64,000 bases of DNA from Tabrizicola caldifontis (GTDB taxonomy: Bacteria; Pseudomonadota; Alphaproteobacteria; Rhodobacterales; Rhodobacteraceae), in NCBI RefSeq assembly GCF_004762095.1, contig NZ_SIJH01000012.1, forward strand, positions 1 through 64,000. The letters are read 5' to 3'. The position numbers and the translations under genes are program-made. Below are positions 15,135 through 24,312 of the stretch, piece by piece. Within the stretch, counting starts at the first letter, position 1. Each line of letters begins with the position of its first letter. Below the pieces are notes generated by a model. The model was given only the letters and a program-made list of their open reading frames with translations, was not told the DNA's origin and ran no database searches.

Positions 15135-17894
15135 TCAGCGGCCCAGCGACCACCAGCCCTTGCGCTTGGGTTTTGCGGCTTCCTCTGCCGGCGCGGTTTC
15201 TTCCGCCGACGCGGACCGAGCCTCGCCAGGATCGGCCACCATACCCTCTGCCGCAGGTTCCATGCCCGGATCAGGCGCCAGCGCCGGCAGGTCAGGCGTT
15301 GCGGCCTCGGGTGCGGGGGCTTCTGCTGCCGGCATCTCGGTCGCCACGACCTCGGGCGTCGGCGCTGCTGCTTCCGTGGCCTCGGCGGCCGGAGCCTCAG
15401 CCGCCGCATTCGACCTGGTTGTGCGGCTGCGGGGTGCCTTCGACTTTGCCGCGGTCGTTTCTGCCGCGCTCTCTGTCTCGGGTTTCGGTTCGGCCCTGGT
15501 CCGACTTGCCCGGCGTTTCGGTGCCGGCTTTTCCGCGGTCGCGGGTTCGGACGTCTCGGATTCCTGCGAAACCGTCCCGGTCACCGGCCCCTCGGAAGAA
15601 TCAGCATCGGCGGAAGCCGATGCCTCGGCCGTTTCCCCACGCGGCTTGCGCGTGCGCCTGGGCTTTTCCGGCGGTGCAGTCGGTTCGACCTCGGGTTCAA
15701 CGGCCACGGGCGGCGCAGCCTCGATCGTCTCCGCAGGCTCTTCGGCGGATTCTTCGTCGTCGGCCTCTGCACCAGCGCCTTCCGCCGCGCCGTTCTCGGC
15801 AACCGAACCTTCGCGCTGGCCGCCACGCCGCCGGCGCCGCCGGCGCCGCTTCTTCTTGCCGGGCTGACCCTCGCCTTCTGCGGGTTGGGGCTGCGCTTCC
15901 GCTGCCTCGGCATCGACCGCCTGTTCCTCTTCGGCGCTTTCCTCGACGATATCGTGGTCCTGCTCATCGACGGGCGCGCCCATCAGGCCCGCATGACCCG
16001 AAACGACCGGGGTCTCGGGGACGACCCTTGTCGCAGTCTTGAACTTCTCGATCGTGTAATCGGGGCTGACCAGCATCGGGTCTGCCTCGATGCGAACGCT
16101 CATGCCGTAGCGAGCCTCGATCAGTGCGATGTGCTCGCGCTTGTGGTTGATCAGGTAGTTCACGATCCCGATCGGCGCCTTCAGCAGCACTTCGCGCGAC
16201 CGCTTCCGCGTGCCCTCTTCCTCAAGCGCGCGCAGCACGGTCAGCGCCATGGAATCATCCGACCGGATAAGACCCGTGCCGTGACAATGCGGGCAGGGCT
16301 GGGTGGTCGATTCCAGCATGCCCGGGCGCAGCCGCTGGCGGCTCATCTCCAGAAGACCGAATCCGCTGATCCGGCCGACCTGGATTCGCGCACGGTCGGT
16401 CTTGAGCTTTTCCTTCAGGCGCTTCTCGACAGCGGCGTTGTTCTTGCGCTCTTCCATGTCGATGAAGTCGATGACGATCAGACCCGCCAGGTCGCGCAAG
16501 CGCAGCTGGCGTGCGATTTCTTCGGCCGCCTCGAGGTTGGTCTTCAGCGCGGTTTCCTCGATCGAGCCTTCCTTGGTCGCCCGGCCGGAGTTCACGTCGA
16601 TCGCCACCAGCGCCTCGGTCACCCCGATCACGATGTAACCGCCGGATTTCAGCTGGACGACCGGGTTGAACATGCCCGCAAGGTAGCCTTCCACCTGATA
16701 CTTGGCGAACAACGGAGTCGGCTCGTTGTAGCGGATCACCTGCTTGGCATGGCTGGGCATGATCATCCGCATGAAGTCCTTGGCGGTGCGATAGCCCGCC
16801 TCACCCTCGACCAGCACCTCGTCGATCTCGCGGCTGTAAAGATCGCGGATCGACCGCTTGATCAGGTCGCCTTCCTCGTAGATCTTGGCTGGCGCGATCG
16901 ACTTCAGCGTCAGTTCGCGGATCTGTTCCCAAAGCCGCATCAGATATTCGTAATCGCGCTTGATCTCGGGCTTGGTCCGCTTGGCCCCTGCCGTGCGGAT
17001 GATCAGCCCCGCACCTTCGGGCACCTCGATTTCCGACGCGATCTCCTTGAGCCGCTTGCGGTCTGCGGCCTGGGTGATCTTGCGGGAAATTCCGCCACCG
17101 CGCGCCGTATTCGGCATCAGCACGCAATAGCGGCCGGCCAGCGACAGATAGGTTGTCAGCGCCGCGCCCTTGTTGCCGCGCTCTTCCTTGACGACCTGGA
17201 CCAGCATGATCTGCCGGACCTTGATCACCTCCTGTATCTTGTAGCGGCGCGCGCGCGGGCGACGCGGCGGGGCGATTTCCTCGGCCAGGTCTTCTTCGGC
17301 AATCGATTCGATTTCGTCGTCGGTCTCGCTGGCGTGGTCCACGGCGCGATAGGGCGCCTCGCCCTCGCCGTTCTCGCCACCTTCGGCCTTGGCGGAAGCC
17401 TCACCGTCAGGGCTAGGCGTGGCATCGACCAGCTCGGTCTCGCCGGCATCGATCAGGTCGGAATCGTCATCTTCAAGATCGACTACCGCCATGCCTTCCG
17501 GGCCCTCGGCAACGGCGTCATCCGCTTTTGCGGCTTCGGTCACGGGCGCAGGGCGGGCGGGGCGGCGGCGCGACCGACGGTTTTCCTCTTCCTCCTCGGC
17601 GCGGGCCATCGCCCGCTCTTCCTCGATCAGAGCTTTCCGGTCAGCGACCGGGATCTGATAATAGTCAGGGTGGATTTCGGCAAAGGCCAGGAAACCATGG
17701 CGGTTGCCGCCGTACTCGACAAAAGCCGCCTGGAGCGAAGGCTCCACCCGCGTCACCTTGGCGAGATATATGTTTCCGGTAATCTGGCGTTTGTTGACGG
17801 TCTCGAAGTCGAACTCTTCAACCTTGTTTCCGTCCATCACCACGACCCGAGTCTCCTCGGGATGGGTGGCATCGATAAGCATCTTCTTGGCCAT
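15135..17894 (-). CDS. rne: Ribonuclease E
   Basis: 919-residue endoribonuclease that starts mRNA decay and matures rRNA and tRNA, and scaffolds the degradosome. Seen: N-terminal AKKMLIDATHPEETRV, an S1 domain split by a long acidic Glu/Asp/Ala insertion (roughly residues 75-205), the 5'-sensor and DNase I-like parts with the metal-binding DFIDMEERKNN, and the zinc-link CPHCHG that joins subunits. The last 300 residues are low-complexity acidic and Pro/Ala-rich with a basic run (KKKRRRRRR), ending KRKGWWSLGR; in this order such tails bind RNA and partner proteins. The ATG at 17894 follows GGA; an upstream ATG would add an unrelated leader. Confidence 0.95.
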   Translation of the reverse strand: MAKKMLIDATHPEETRVVVMDGNKVEEFDFETVNKRQITGNIYLAKVTRVEPSLQAAFVEYGGNRHGFLAFAEIHPDYYQIPVADRKALIEEERAMARAEEEEENRRSRRRPARPAPVTEAAKADDAVAEGPEGMAVVDLEDDDSDLIDAGETELVDATPSPDGEASAKAEGGENGEGEAPYRAVDHASETDDEIESIAEEDLAEEIAPPRRPRARRYKIQEVIKVRQIMLVQVVKEERGNKGAALTTYLSLAGRYCVLMPNTARGGGISRKITQAADRKRLKEIASEIEVPEGAGLIIRTAGAKRTKPEIKRDYEYLMRLWEQIRELTLKSIAPAKIYEEGDLIKRSIRDLYSREIDEVLVEGEAGYRTAKDFMRMIMPSHAKQVIRYNEPTPLFAKYQVEGYLAGMFNPVVQLKSGGYIVIGVTEALVAIDVNSGRATKEGSIEETALKTNLEAAEEIARQLRLRDLAGLIVIDFIDMEERKNNAAVEKRLKEKLKTDRARIQVGRISGFGLLEMSRQRLRPGMLESTTQPCPHCHGTGLIRSDDSMALTVLRALEEEGTRKRSREVLLKAPIGIVNYLINHKREHIALIEARYGMSVRIEADPMLVSPDYTIEKFKTATRVVPETPVVSGHAGLMGAPVDEQDHDIVEESAEEEQAVDAEAAEAQPQPAEGEGQPGKKKRRRRRRRRGGQREGSVAENGAAEGAGAEADDEESAEEPAETIEAAPPVAVEPEVEPTAPPEKPRRTRKPRGETAEASASADADSSEGPVTGTVSQESETSEPATAEKPAPKRRASRTRAEPKPETESAAETTAAKSKAPRSRTTRSNAAAEAPAAEATEAAAPTPEVVATEMPAAEAPAPEAATPDLPALAPDPGMEPAAEGMVADPGEARSASAEETAPAEEAAKPKRKGWWSLGR

Positions 17895-18442
17895 GATGTT
17901 CCAATGCGCCCGGCCTGCCAGAAGCCCGCCCCGGGGAAGCCCCGGGTGGATGGCTGACAGGGAAAAGGCGGCTTGTTCGGGCGATGGCGCGGACAGCAAT
18001 GCGGCGGACCGTGCCCGGTGGGCACCCCTCGTCCTGACTTGCGACTGTCGCACACATCATCGCGTTTCACTTCGGGAAGCCACGTGGCGACCCACCTGTT
18101 CACCCCGCATCGTCAATGACTTGGCGGGAAATTCCGGCCTTGCGGCCTATCCGACTGCCCGACAGGCGGCACGCTTCGGGCGCCAGTCCTGCCGGACAGA
18201 GAATTCCTGCGCGAAAGCATCGCCTTCGCGTCACGCGACCCTAACGGGAATTCTGCCGGAAACACAATGGGCATTCTTCGCCCGGCACAGCGGGATCTGC
18301 CCCGCGCCCGCGGGCAAGACCTGATGCGCAGATATGCCACGCACGGACCGGGACGGCGACGCCCTGTCACATGCCAACGCGCCGCAGACAGCCGAAGCCG
18401 TTTCGGGGCTGCCCGCAGGAAACCCCGAAACGCGCAGCAAGT
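17895..18442. other. Intergenic region upstream of rne
   Basis: 548 bases between the rne start and the stop of the DctD-like gene, both on the minus strand. No convincing gene was found on either strand. It probably holds the rne promoter and a long 5' untranslated leader, which in other bacteria mediates RNase E self-control. I could not pick out a reliable promoter or a recognised structured RNA. Confidence 0.5.
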
Positions 18443-19771
18443 TCAGACATAATCCGACCGGCTGAGCCCGTATTTGGCCATCTTCTCGTTCAAAGTCCGG
18501 CGCGGCAGGCAGAGTTCTTCCATTACGGCGACGATCGACCCCTTGTGCCGCCGCATCGTGTTGTCGATCAGCATCCGCTCGAAAGCCTCCACATAGTCTT
18601 TCAGCGGCTTGCCTTCCGTGGTCAGCACCGGACCGGCGGCTTCGTTGTCGGCCATCAGCAGGCTGGCGATCGACCCTGATCCGCGCCGGTTCTGCAGGAC
18701 TGCGCGTTCGGCAATGTTCACCAGCTGACGCACGTTCCCCGGCCAGGGCGCCTGCAAAAGCTGCGCGGCCTCCTGCGCGGTGACCTGGGGGGCCTCGCAG
18801 CCGTATTCCTCGGCGAACTGTTCGCTGAGTCGGTTGAACAGCGTCAGTATGTCCTCTCCACGGGTGCGCAGGGGCGGCAACACGATGGTCATCGCCCCCA
18901 GCCGATAATAAAGGTCGGGCCGCAGAACCTGTTCCAGCGTCGTATCCGGCGCGTGCTGGTTGCAGATCGCGATGATCCGGGTTTCCGGCGGGGTGCCCTG
19001 GTCATTGATGAAGGTCAGCAGACGTGCCTGCAACGCATTCGGCAGGGCTTCGATGTCCTCAAGGCAAAGCGTCCCGCCCCGCGCCTCTTCCACCAGCGGA
19101 AGGGTGCCATCCTCGGCCGGGCCGAAAAGACGTGCAGCAAGCTGCTCCTCACCCCACGCGGCGCAGGAGATCGCCACGAACTTCTTCGACGCCCGCGGCC
19201 CCACGGCATGCAACGCATGGGCAACCAGCGTCTTGCCGGTGCCCGTCTCGCCGTCGATCAGCACATGGCTGTCGGCCTGGCCAAGATCGAGGATGTCCTC
19301 GCGCAGCCGCTCCATTGCCGGGCTGGTGCCGATCAGCTTCTTCATGATGGTCGAGCCGTCGGACAACTCCTTGCGCAGCGCGCGGCTGTCCAGCGTCATC
19401 CGCCTCGCCTGGGTGGCCTTCTTGGCCAGTTCGGTCATCCGGTCAGGGTTGAACGGCTTTTCCAGGAAATCGAATGCACCGACGCGCATCGCTTCGACCG
19501 CCATCGGCACGTCGCCATGGCCGGTGATCATGATGACCGGCAGGCCCGAATCCTGCCCCATCAGCCGCTTGAGGAATGTCATGCCATCCATGCCCGGCAT
19601 CTTGATGTCGCTGACGACGACGCCCTGGAAATCCGGGCCGATCGCCTTCAGCGCATCCTCGGCACTGGCATAGGTTTCGGTGTCGAATCCCGACAGCGCC
19701 AGCCACTGGCTGATTGACTGCCGCATGTCCGCCTCGTCATCGACGATTGCCACCTTCATTACGCGGGCCAT
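18443..19771 (-). CDS. DctD/NtrC-type response regulator lacking the GAFTGA loop
   Basis: 442-residue regulator: receiver (residues 5-115, phospho-acceptor Asp55 in VVVSDIKMPGMDG), AAA+ domain (about 145-370) and a Fis-type DNA-binding end (GSIVAVMEELCLPRRTLNEK). Walker A is intact (GETGTGKT, 174-181), as is RPDLYYRL near the arginine finger. The segment that should carry GAFTGA, the sigma54-contact loop, is missing: LFGPAEDGTLPLVEEARGG runs straight on, about 7 residues short. The Walker B acidic pair reads LEDIE instead of LDEIE. It is probably a sigma70-dependent activator, as known for Rhodobacter capsulatus NtrC. It follows its kinase by 16 bases; GAAGAGGT precedes the ATG. Confidence 0.88.
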   Translation of the reverse strand: MARVMKVAIVDDEADMRQSISQWLALSGFDTETYASAEDALKAIGPDFQGVVVSDIKMPGMDGMTFLKRLMGQDSGLPVIMITGHGDVPMAVEAMRVGAFDFLEKPFNPDRMTELAKKATQARRMTLDSRALRKELSDGSTIMKKLIGTSPAMERLREDILDLGQADSHVLIDGETGTGKTLVAHALHAVGPRASKKFVAISCAAWGEEQLAARLFGPAEDGTLPLVEEARGGTLCLEDIEALPNALQARLLTFINDQGTPPETRIIAICNQHAPDTTLEQVLRPDLYYRLGAMTIVLPPLRTRGEDILTLFNRLSEQFAEEYGCEAPQVTAQEAAQLLQAPWPGNVRQLVNIAERAVLQNRRGSGSIASLLMADNEAAGPVLTTEGKPLKDYVEAFERMLIDNTMRRHKGSIVAVMEELCLPRRTLNEKMAKYGLSRSDYV

Positions 19772-19787
19772 GGGGACCTCTTCATTG

Positions 19788-21545
19788 TCATTCTGCTGCT
19801 TCCTGTCTGTTGCCCAGGATCGGCAACTGCATTTCGAAAACCGCCCCGCCACCCTCGGCGTTCCGCGCCGTCAGGCGGCCGCCCAGATCGGTCACGATCC
19901 CGGACGAGATGGCAAGACCCAGTCCGACGCCCTCGCCCGGTTTCTTGGTGGTGTAGAAGGGCTCGAACAGGTTCTCGAGATCGCTGATCCCGTGTCCGTT
20001 GTCACGCACGGTCAACGTCGCCGTCTCGCCGGCCGACAAAAGGATGTCAATCTGAGGATCGCGGATGTCCTTCGTCGCGTCCAGAGCATTGCGCAAAAGA
20101 TTGATGATCACCTGCTCCAGCCGAATACGGTCGGCCATCACCATCACCGGCTGGCGCGGCAAGCCGCGGGTGATCTTGACCACCCGCGCCTTGAGCTGCG
20201 GCTCCATCATCGCCAGTGCTGAAGACACACAAGCACGAAGATCAACTTCCTCAAAGGCTTCTCCGCCCTTCCTCGCGTAAGACTTCAATTGGCGGGTGAT
20301 CGCACCCATCCGTTCGATCAGGTCGTCGATGCGCTGGAACGAGGACAAAGCCTCGTCCGGGCGCTTGCGCTGCAGCAACAGCCGCGCGCCGGCCAGATAG
20401 GTCTTCATCGCCGCCAGCGGCTGATTCAGTTCGTGGCTGACAGCAGCCGACATTTCACCCAGTGCGGCCAGTTTCGAGGATTGCGCTAGTGTCAGCTCTG
20501 CGACCTCAAGATCCTTCTGCACCTTCTCGCGTTCGGCGATTTCGCGTTGCAGCCGAGCGTTCAGCGCGCGCAGTTCGGCCGACTCCCGCTGGAACGTCAG
20601 CGAACGCGACCAAGCCCGACGCGACAGCATGTAGAAGGTGAACGCCATGAGAATGGCAAAGCCCATGATCTGCAGTGCCAGAATGCCGTTCACCTGCTCG
20701 CGCACCGAACCGTAGGCGGTGAAGGTCTGCAACTTCCAACCACGGAAGGGGATGCGCGCCTCGGTCTTCATCACCGCTTCGCCCCGGACATAGGCATCCG
20801 GTGGGGTCTGCGCCCAGTCGGCCGTGGCACGCAGCGCGCGCGAGATCGCCGAGGGCGGGTCGCGCAGTGCCAGCGCCTCGGCCACCGGCTGGCCGCGCCA
20901 GACCGTCTCGGTCGCAAGGATCACGATTCCTTCGCTGTCGGTCACCAGCACCGCATCCTGCAAACCCGCCCAGGCGCGTTCGAATTTCATCAGATCGACC
21001 GAGACGACGATGACACCGATGACCTTGGAGTCCGACAGCAGCGCGCGCGAGTAGACGAAATCGAAACCGCCCGCCTCGCGTTTCACTGCGCTGAAGATGG
21101 TATCCTTCGTGCGTTGCGCATCTACGAAATACGGGGCGTTCCGGTTGTTCGTGCCAAGGATGTTGCGATTCGTCGCACCCACGACCCGCCCGTCCCGGTC
21201 GAGCAGCCTGATCGAGGCCACGCCGATCTGGGATTGCAGCGCGATCAACTTTGCCGAGGTCGAGGAGTAGTTGCCGTCACGCAGCGCCTGGACGAGTTCT
21301 GGGTCGCGCGACAGAAGCAACGGGACGACCGAGGTCCGCTGCAATTCCGCCATCAGGTTGCCGGTGTAAAGCGCAAGTCGGACTTCGGCACGGCTGCGCG
21401 TGTCGTTCGTATAGCGTTCGGTCAACAGGCGGTTCGAGACCAGAACGATCGCGACGGCAAGCATGATAAGCAGGCCCACCACAAGCTTGACGCGCCAGGA
21501 CATGCCCTGATCGGACTGTGCAAGCTGAGGGGTTTTTGCTGCCAT
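19788..21545 (-). CDS. DctB-type sensor histidine kinase
   Basis: 585-residue membrane kinase. An N-terminal helix (about residues 20-40), a periplasmic PDC/dCache sensor of about 260 residues (with LLDRDGRVVGATNRN and NAPYFVDA), a second helix near residue 300, a coiled linker, then HisKA with SHELNQPLAAM and an ATPase domain with DNGHGIS and GVGLGLAIS. The architecture and the SHELNQPL box match DctB, which senses C4-dicarboxylates; the ligand here is inferred. It should phosphorylate the regulator encoded just downstream. It starts 46 bases after the purQ stop on the same strand. The start is uncertain: a second ATG at codon 15 is equally possible. Confidence 0.85.
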   Translation of the reverse strand: MAAKTPQLAQSDQGMSWRVKLVVGLLIMLAVAIVLVSNRLLTERYTNDTRSRAEVRLALYTGNLMAELQRTSVVPLLLSRDPELVQALRDGNYSSTSAKLIALQSQIGVASIRLLDRDGRVVGATNRNILGTNNRNAPYFVDAQRTKDTIFSAVKREAGGFDFVYSRALLSDSKVIGVIVVSVDLMKFERAWAGLQDAVLVTDSEGIVILATETVWRGQPVAEALALRDPPSAISRALRATADWAQTPPDAYVRGEAVMKTEARIPFRGWKLQTFTAYGSVREQVNGILALQIMGFAILMAFTFYMLSRRAWSRSLTFQRESAELRALNARLQREIAEREKVQKDLEVAELTLAQSSKLAALGEMSAAVSHELNQPLAAMKTYLAGARLLLQRKRPDEALSSFQRIDDLIERMGAITRQLKSYARKGGEAFEEVDLRACVSSALAMMEPQLKARVVKITRGLPRQPVMVMADRIRLEQVIINLLRNALDATKDIRDPQIDILLSAGETATLTVRDNGHGISDLENLFEPFYTTKKPGEGVGLGLAISSGIVTDLGGRLTARNAEGGGAVFEMQLPILGNRQEAAE

Positions 21546-21557
21546 GCACGAAGATTA

Positions 21558-21576
21558 GGGCCGGGCCCGGCGGCCC
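21558..21576 (-). terminator. Possible hairpin between purQ and the kinase gene
   Basis: GGGCCG and CGGCCC pair around a 7-base loop, followed on the minus strand by TAATCTT. It lies in the 46-base gap after purQ and might limit read-through into the two-component genes. The stem is short and the T-run poor. Confidence 0.3.
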
Positions 21577-21591
21577 TCAAGCGGAAGGCGG

Positions 21592-22260
21592 TCAGGCCAG
21601 CGCCATCCCGCCCATGATCGACGAAAAAAGTGCCCGCCCGTCTTCCGAACCCAGCGCTGCCTCGGTCGCGCGTTCGGGATGCGGCATCATCCCCAGCACG
21701 CGGCGGTTCTCCGACAGGACGCCGGCAATGTCTGCCATGCTGCCGTTGGGGTTGTCGCAGTAGGTAAAGGCTATGCGATCATCGCCCTTCAACCGCGCCA
21801 GGCCCTCGGCGTCGATGGTATAGTTGCCGTCGTGGTGGGCGACGGGAATGCGGATCGTCTGGCCAAGGACATAACCTGAGGTATAGGCGCTGTCGGTCGT
21901 ACCAACCCGAAGCGTGACCATCCGGCAGACGAACTTCAGCCCGGCATTGCGCATCAGCGCACCGGGCAGCAGGCCCATTTCGGTCAGGACCTGAAAGCCG
22001 TTGCAGATCCCCAGGACATAGCCGCCCCGTTCGGCATGGGCCCGGATCGCACCGCTGATCGGCGACTGTGCGGCGATCGCGCCGCAGCGCAGGTAGTCGC
22101 CGAAGCTGAAGCCGCCAGGCACCCCCACCACATCGACGCCCTTCGGCAGCGAGGTGTCCTTGTGCCAGACCCGCGCCACCTCGAACCCTGCCCCTTCAAA
22201 GGCTACGGCAAGATCGCGGTCGCAGTTCGATCCGGGGAAGGTGACGACGGCGGCTTTCAT
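21592..22260 (-). CDS. purQ: FGAM synthase glutaminase subunit PurQ
   Basis: 222-residue class I glutamine amidotransferase that supplies ammonia to PurL in purine synthesis. Seen: [16 protein letters not shown] start, [15 protein letters not shown], the nucleophile elbow GICNGFQ with the catalytic Cys near residue 86, and the C-terminal His/Glu in [10 protein letters not shown]. The ATG at 22260 gives the exact family N-terminus. It is separated from purS by some 10 kb. It heads a reverse run with the DctB/DctD-like genes and is divergent from a FAD-linked oxidase. Confidence 0.95.
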   Translation of the reverse strand: MKAAVVTFPGSNCDRDLAVAFEGAGFEVARVWHKDTSLPKGVDVVGVPGGFSFGDYLRCGAIAAQSPISGAIRAHAERGGYVLGICNGFQVLTEMGLLPGALMRNAGLKFVCRMVTLRVGTTDSAYTSGYVLGQTIRIPVAHHDGNYTIDAEGLARLKGDDRIAFTYCDNPNGSMADIAGVLSENRRVLGMMPHPERATEAALGSEDGRALFSSIMGGMALA

Positions 22261-22357
22261 GGGCGATTCCCCTGCGGCTGAATGCGCGCGGTGATACCGC
22301 ATGGCGCAGCGAAGGGCCAGAGCTTGCGCCCTGCCTGAAAGGTCGTAGGCTTGTACG

Positions 22358-23728
22358 ATGCTGACGACGCTGGCACTGTCCGACCTTCGCGACCTTTTCG
22401 GTGACAGGTTTTCCGTGTCGCCGTCGGTTCTGGCAGAGCATGGGCAAAGCGAAAGCCTGGTGATGGCCGGGCTGCCCGACGCCGTTGTCTTCCCCCGCGC
22501 CACGGAAGAGGTTGCCGCACTGGCCCGCTGGTCCGCCACCCACCGTGTGCCGCTGATTGGCTGGGGTGCGGGCACCTCGCTGGAAGGCCATGCCCTGGCC
22601 CTGGCGGGGGGCGTGGTGGTGGACTTCCGCGACATGGCCAGGGTTCTGGAGGTGCGGCCCGAGGACAGGCTGGCGCGGGTACAACCCGGCATCACACGTG
22701 AGGCGCTGAACCGCGAATTGCGGACGACGGGTCTGATGTTCCCGGTCGATCCGGGGGCAAATGCCAGCCTGGGCGGCATGGCATCGACGCGCGCCTCGGG
22801 CACGACAGCAGTTCGCTACGGAACGATGCGCAGCAATATCATGGGGTTGGAGGTCGTCCTTTCGGATGGACGGGTAATCCGAACCGGCAGCCTGGCCCCG
22901 AAGACCGCCGCTGGCTACGACCTGACTGCGCTTTTTGTGGGGGCCGAGGGGACGCTTGGCCTGATCACAGAGCTTGTGCTGCGCCTGCACGGTCAGCCCG
23001 AAGCGGTCATGACCACGGTTGCAGCCTTTCCTTCGGTCGCGGCTGCAGTGGACTGCGTGATCGCCACGATGCAGATGGGCCTGACGCCGGCACGTATCGA
23101 GTTTCTGGATGCCGAAACGGTTGCGGCCTGCAATGCCTTCTCGGGCCTGTCGCTGCCGGTCCAGCCGCAGCTTCTGGCCGATTTTCATGGCCACGCCGAG
23201 GGTCTGACCGAGGATGTGCGCCGGTTCCGGAACCTTGCGGCCGACTTCCGGGCAGAGGGGCTTGCCTGGGCCGAACGGCAGGAGGACCGCAGCCGCCTCT
23301 GGGCGGCGCGGCATGCGGCCTACCGGGCAATCCTGGCCTCACGGCCGGGAGCAAAGGCAGTGGTGACAGATCTCTGCGTGCCGATCTCGGCCTTGGCCGA
23401 AGCGGTAGAGGAGACCCGGGCCGACATTGCCGCGTCAGGGCTTCCCGGGCCGATCCTGGGCCATGTGGGAGACGGGAATTTCCACGCGATCCTGATGGTT
23501 TACCCCGACCGTCCCGAAGAAATGGCCACAGCAAGAACGTTGGCCCGGCGAATGGCGGAACGCGCCTTGCGGCTTGGTGGCACGATCACGGGCGAACATG
23601 GGGTGGGCTTTGGCAAGCTGGCCTACATGGCGGCCGAACACGGAGCGGGCTGGCAGGTCATGGGCGCGGTCAAGCGCGCGCTTGACCCCATGAACCTGAT
23701 GAACCCCGGCAAGGTCGTGCCGGGGTGA
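22358..23728 (+). CDS. FAD-binding oxidoreductase, D-lactate dehydrogenase (Dld/GlcD) type
   Basis: 456-residue flavoprotein of the vanillyl-alcohol-oxidase fold. The FAD half shows [33 protein letters not shown] and [21 protein letters not shown]; the cap half ends [13 protein letters not shown] and [10 protein letters not shown]. This matches D-lactate dehydrogenase (cytochrome) or glycolate oxidase subunit D. As GlcE and GlcF are absent, a stand-alone D-2-hydroxyacid dehydrogenase feeding the respiratory chain is likelier. A distant relative lies at 43276-44685. It is convergent with the DUF3563-like gene, 4 bases apart. Confidence 0.87.
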   Translation: MLTTLALSDLRDLFGDRFSVSPSVLAEHGQSESLVMAGLPDAVVFPRATEEVAALARWSATHRVPLIGWGAGTSLEGHALALAGGVVVDFRDMARVLEVRPEDRLARVQPGITREALNRELRTTGLMFPVDPGANASLGGMASTRASGTTAVRYGTMRSNIMGLEVVLSDGRVIRTGSLAPKTAAGYDLTALFVGAEGTLGLITELVLRLHGQPEAVMTTVAAFPSVAAAVDCVIATMQMGLTPARIEFLDAETVAACNAFSGLSLPVQPQLLADFHGHAEGLTEDVRRFRNLAADFRAEGLAWAERQEDRSRLWAARHAAYRAILASRPGAKAVVTDLCVPISALAEAVEETRADIAASGLPGPILGHVGDGNFHAILMVYPDRPEEMATARTLARRMAERALRLGGTITGEHGVGFGKLAYMAAEHGAGWQVMGAVKRALDPMNLMNPGKVVPG

Positions 23729-23732
23729 GGCG

Positions 23733-23894
23733 TCACATGTAGGGGTGAGGATGGCGGAAAAGGCCGCGGTCGATCTCGCGCTCGCGCCGTTCCAGGTCAT
23801 AGAGCGACACGGCGGCATTCAGATAGGCACGCTCGCGGTCGGACAAGGCCGCAGGATCGCGGGAACAGATCAGTGATTTAAGCAGGTTCAGCAT
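23733..23894 (-). CDS. Small protein, DUF3563-like
   Basis: 53-residue protein beginning MLNLLKSLICSRDPAALSD and containing the helix AYLNAAVSLYDLERREREID, which resembles DUF3563. The function is unknown. The ATG at 23894 follows a good ribosome site (GAAAGGAT), which decides against a longer upstream start at 23945. No membrane segment is seen. It is monocistronic, with a 418-base non-coding region upstream. Confidence 0.7.
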   Translation of the reverse strand: MLNLLKSLICSRDPAALSDRERAYLNAAVSLYDLERREREIDRGLFRHPHPYM

Positions 23895-24312
23895 CGTTTC
23901 GATCCTTTCATCTTGCCGCAAACATAGGACGCCGCAGCGCAGCATTGCAGAGCCGGAACGGAAGGCCCGTCATGCGCCTGCTGCATGGCTCTTCCATTTC
24001 CGCCTCGGCTTTGATCATTAACGCCGGTTGCGGAAAGGTTTGCCCAACAGCGGAAGGACTTGATGTGCCACGGAAGGATCTGTCTACAAAATTCTGAAAG
24101 ACCTATAATATCAGAAATTCACAAAAAAGATCGCGCCTTCCGGCTGCCCATGCCAAGGCATTCCCCCGCCGCCGCGCCCGCGGGATCTGATACGTTCAAC
24201 CATCCGCATCAAAGCCACCCTGCACGACTTGCTCGCGCACCACTTCGTCGTGGACTGGCGACGGCACATGGCGACCAGAAGTCTAGCCCGCCCGGGAAGC
24301 GTTAGCCTCGCA
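23895..24312. other. Intergenic region between recN and the DUF3563-like gene
   Basis: 418 bases with no convincing gene. The stretch around 24060-24140 is visibly richer in A and T than its surroundings and may hold the promoter of the downstream minus-strand gene. An 81-codon open frame on the plus strand (24060-24305) lacks a ribosome site and protein-like composition and was not called. Confidence 0.45.

Noticed and set aside
16303-17957. Very long plus-strand open frames opposite rne
   Set aside because: They arise from codon bias on the opposite strand; RNase E motifs prove the minus strand is coding.
22215-22240. tRNA-like GTTCGATCC segment
   Set aside because: It lies in the purQ coding sequence at the SNCDRD segment and lacks acceptor and anticodon stems.
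24060-24305. 81-codon plus-strand ORF upstream of recN's 3' end
   Set aside because: No ribosome site and no protein-like pattern; most likely intergenic.
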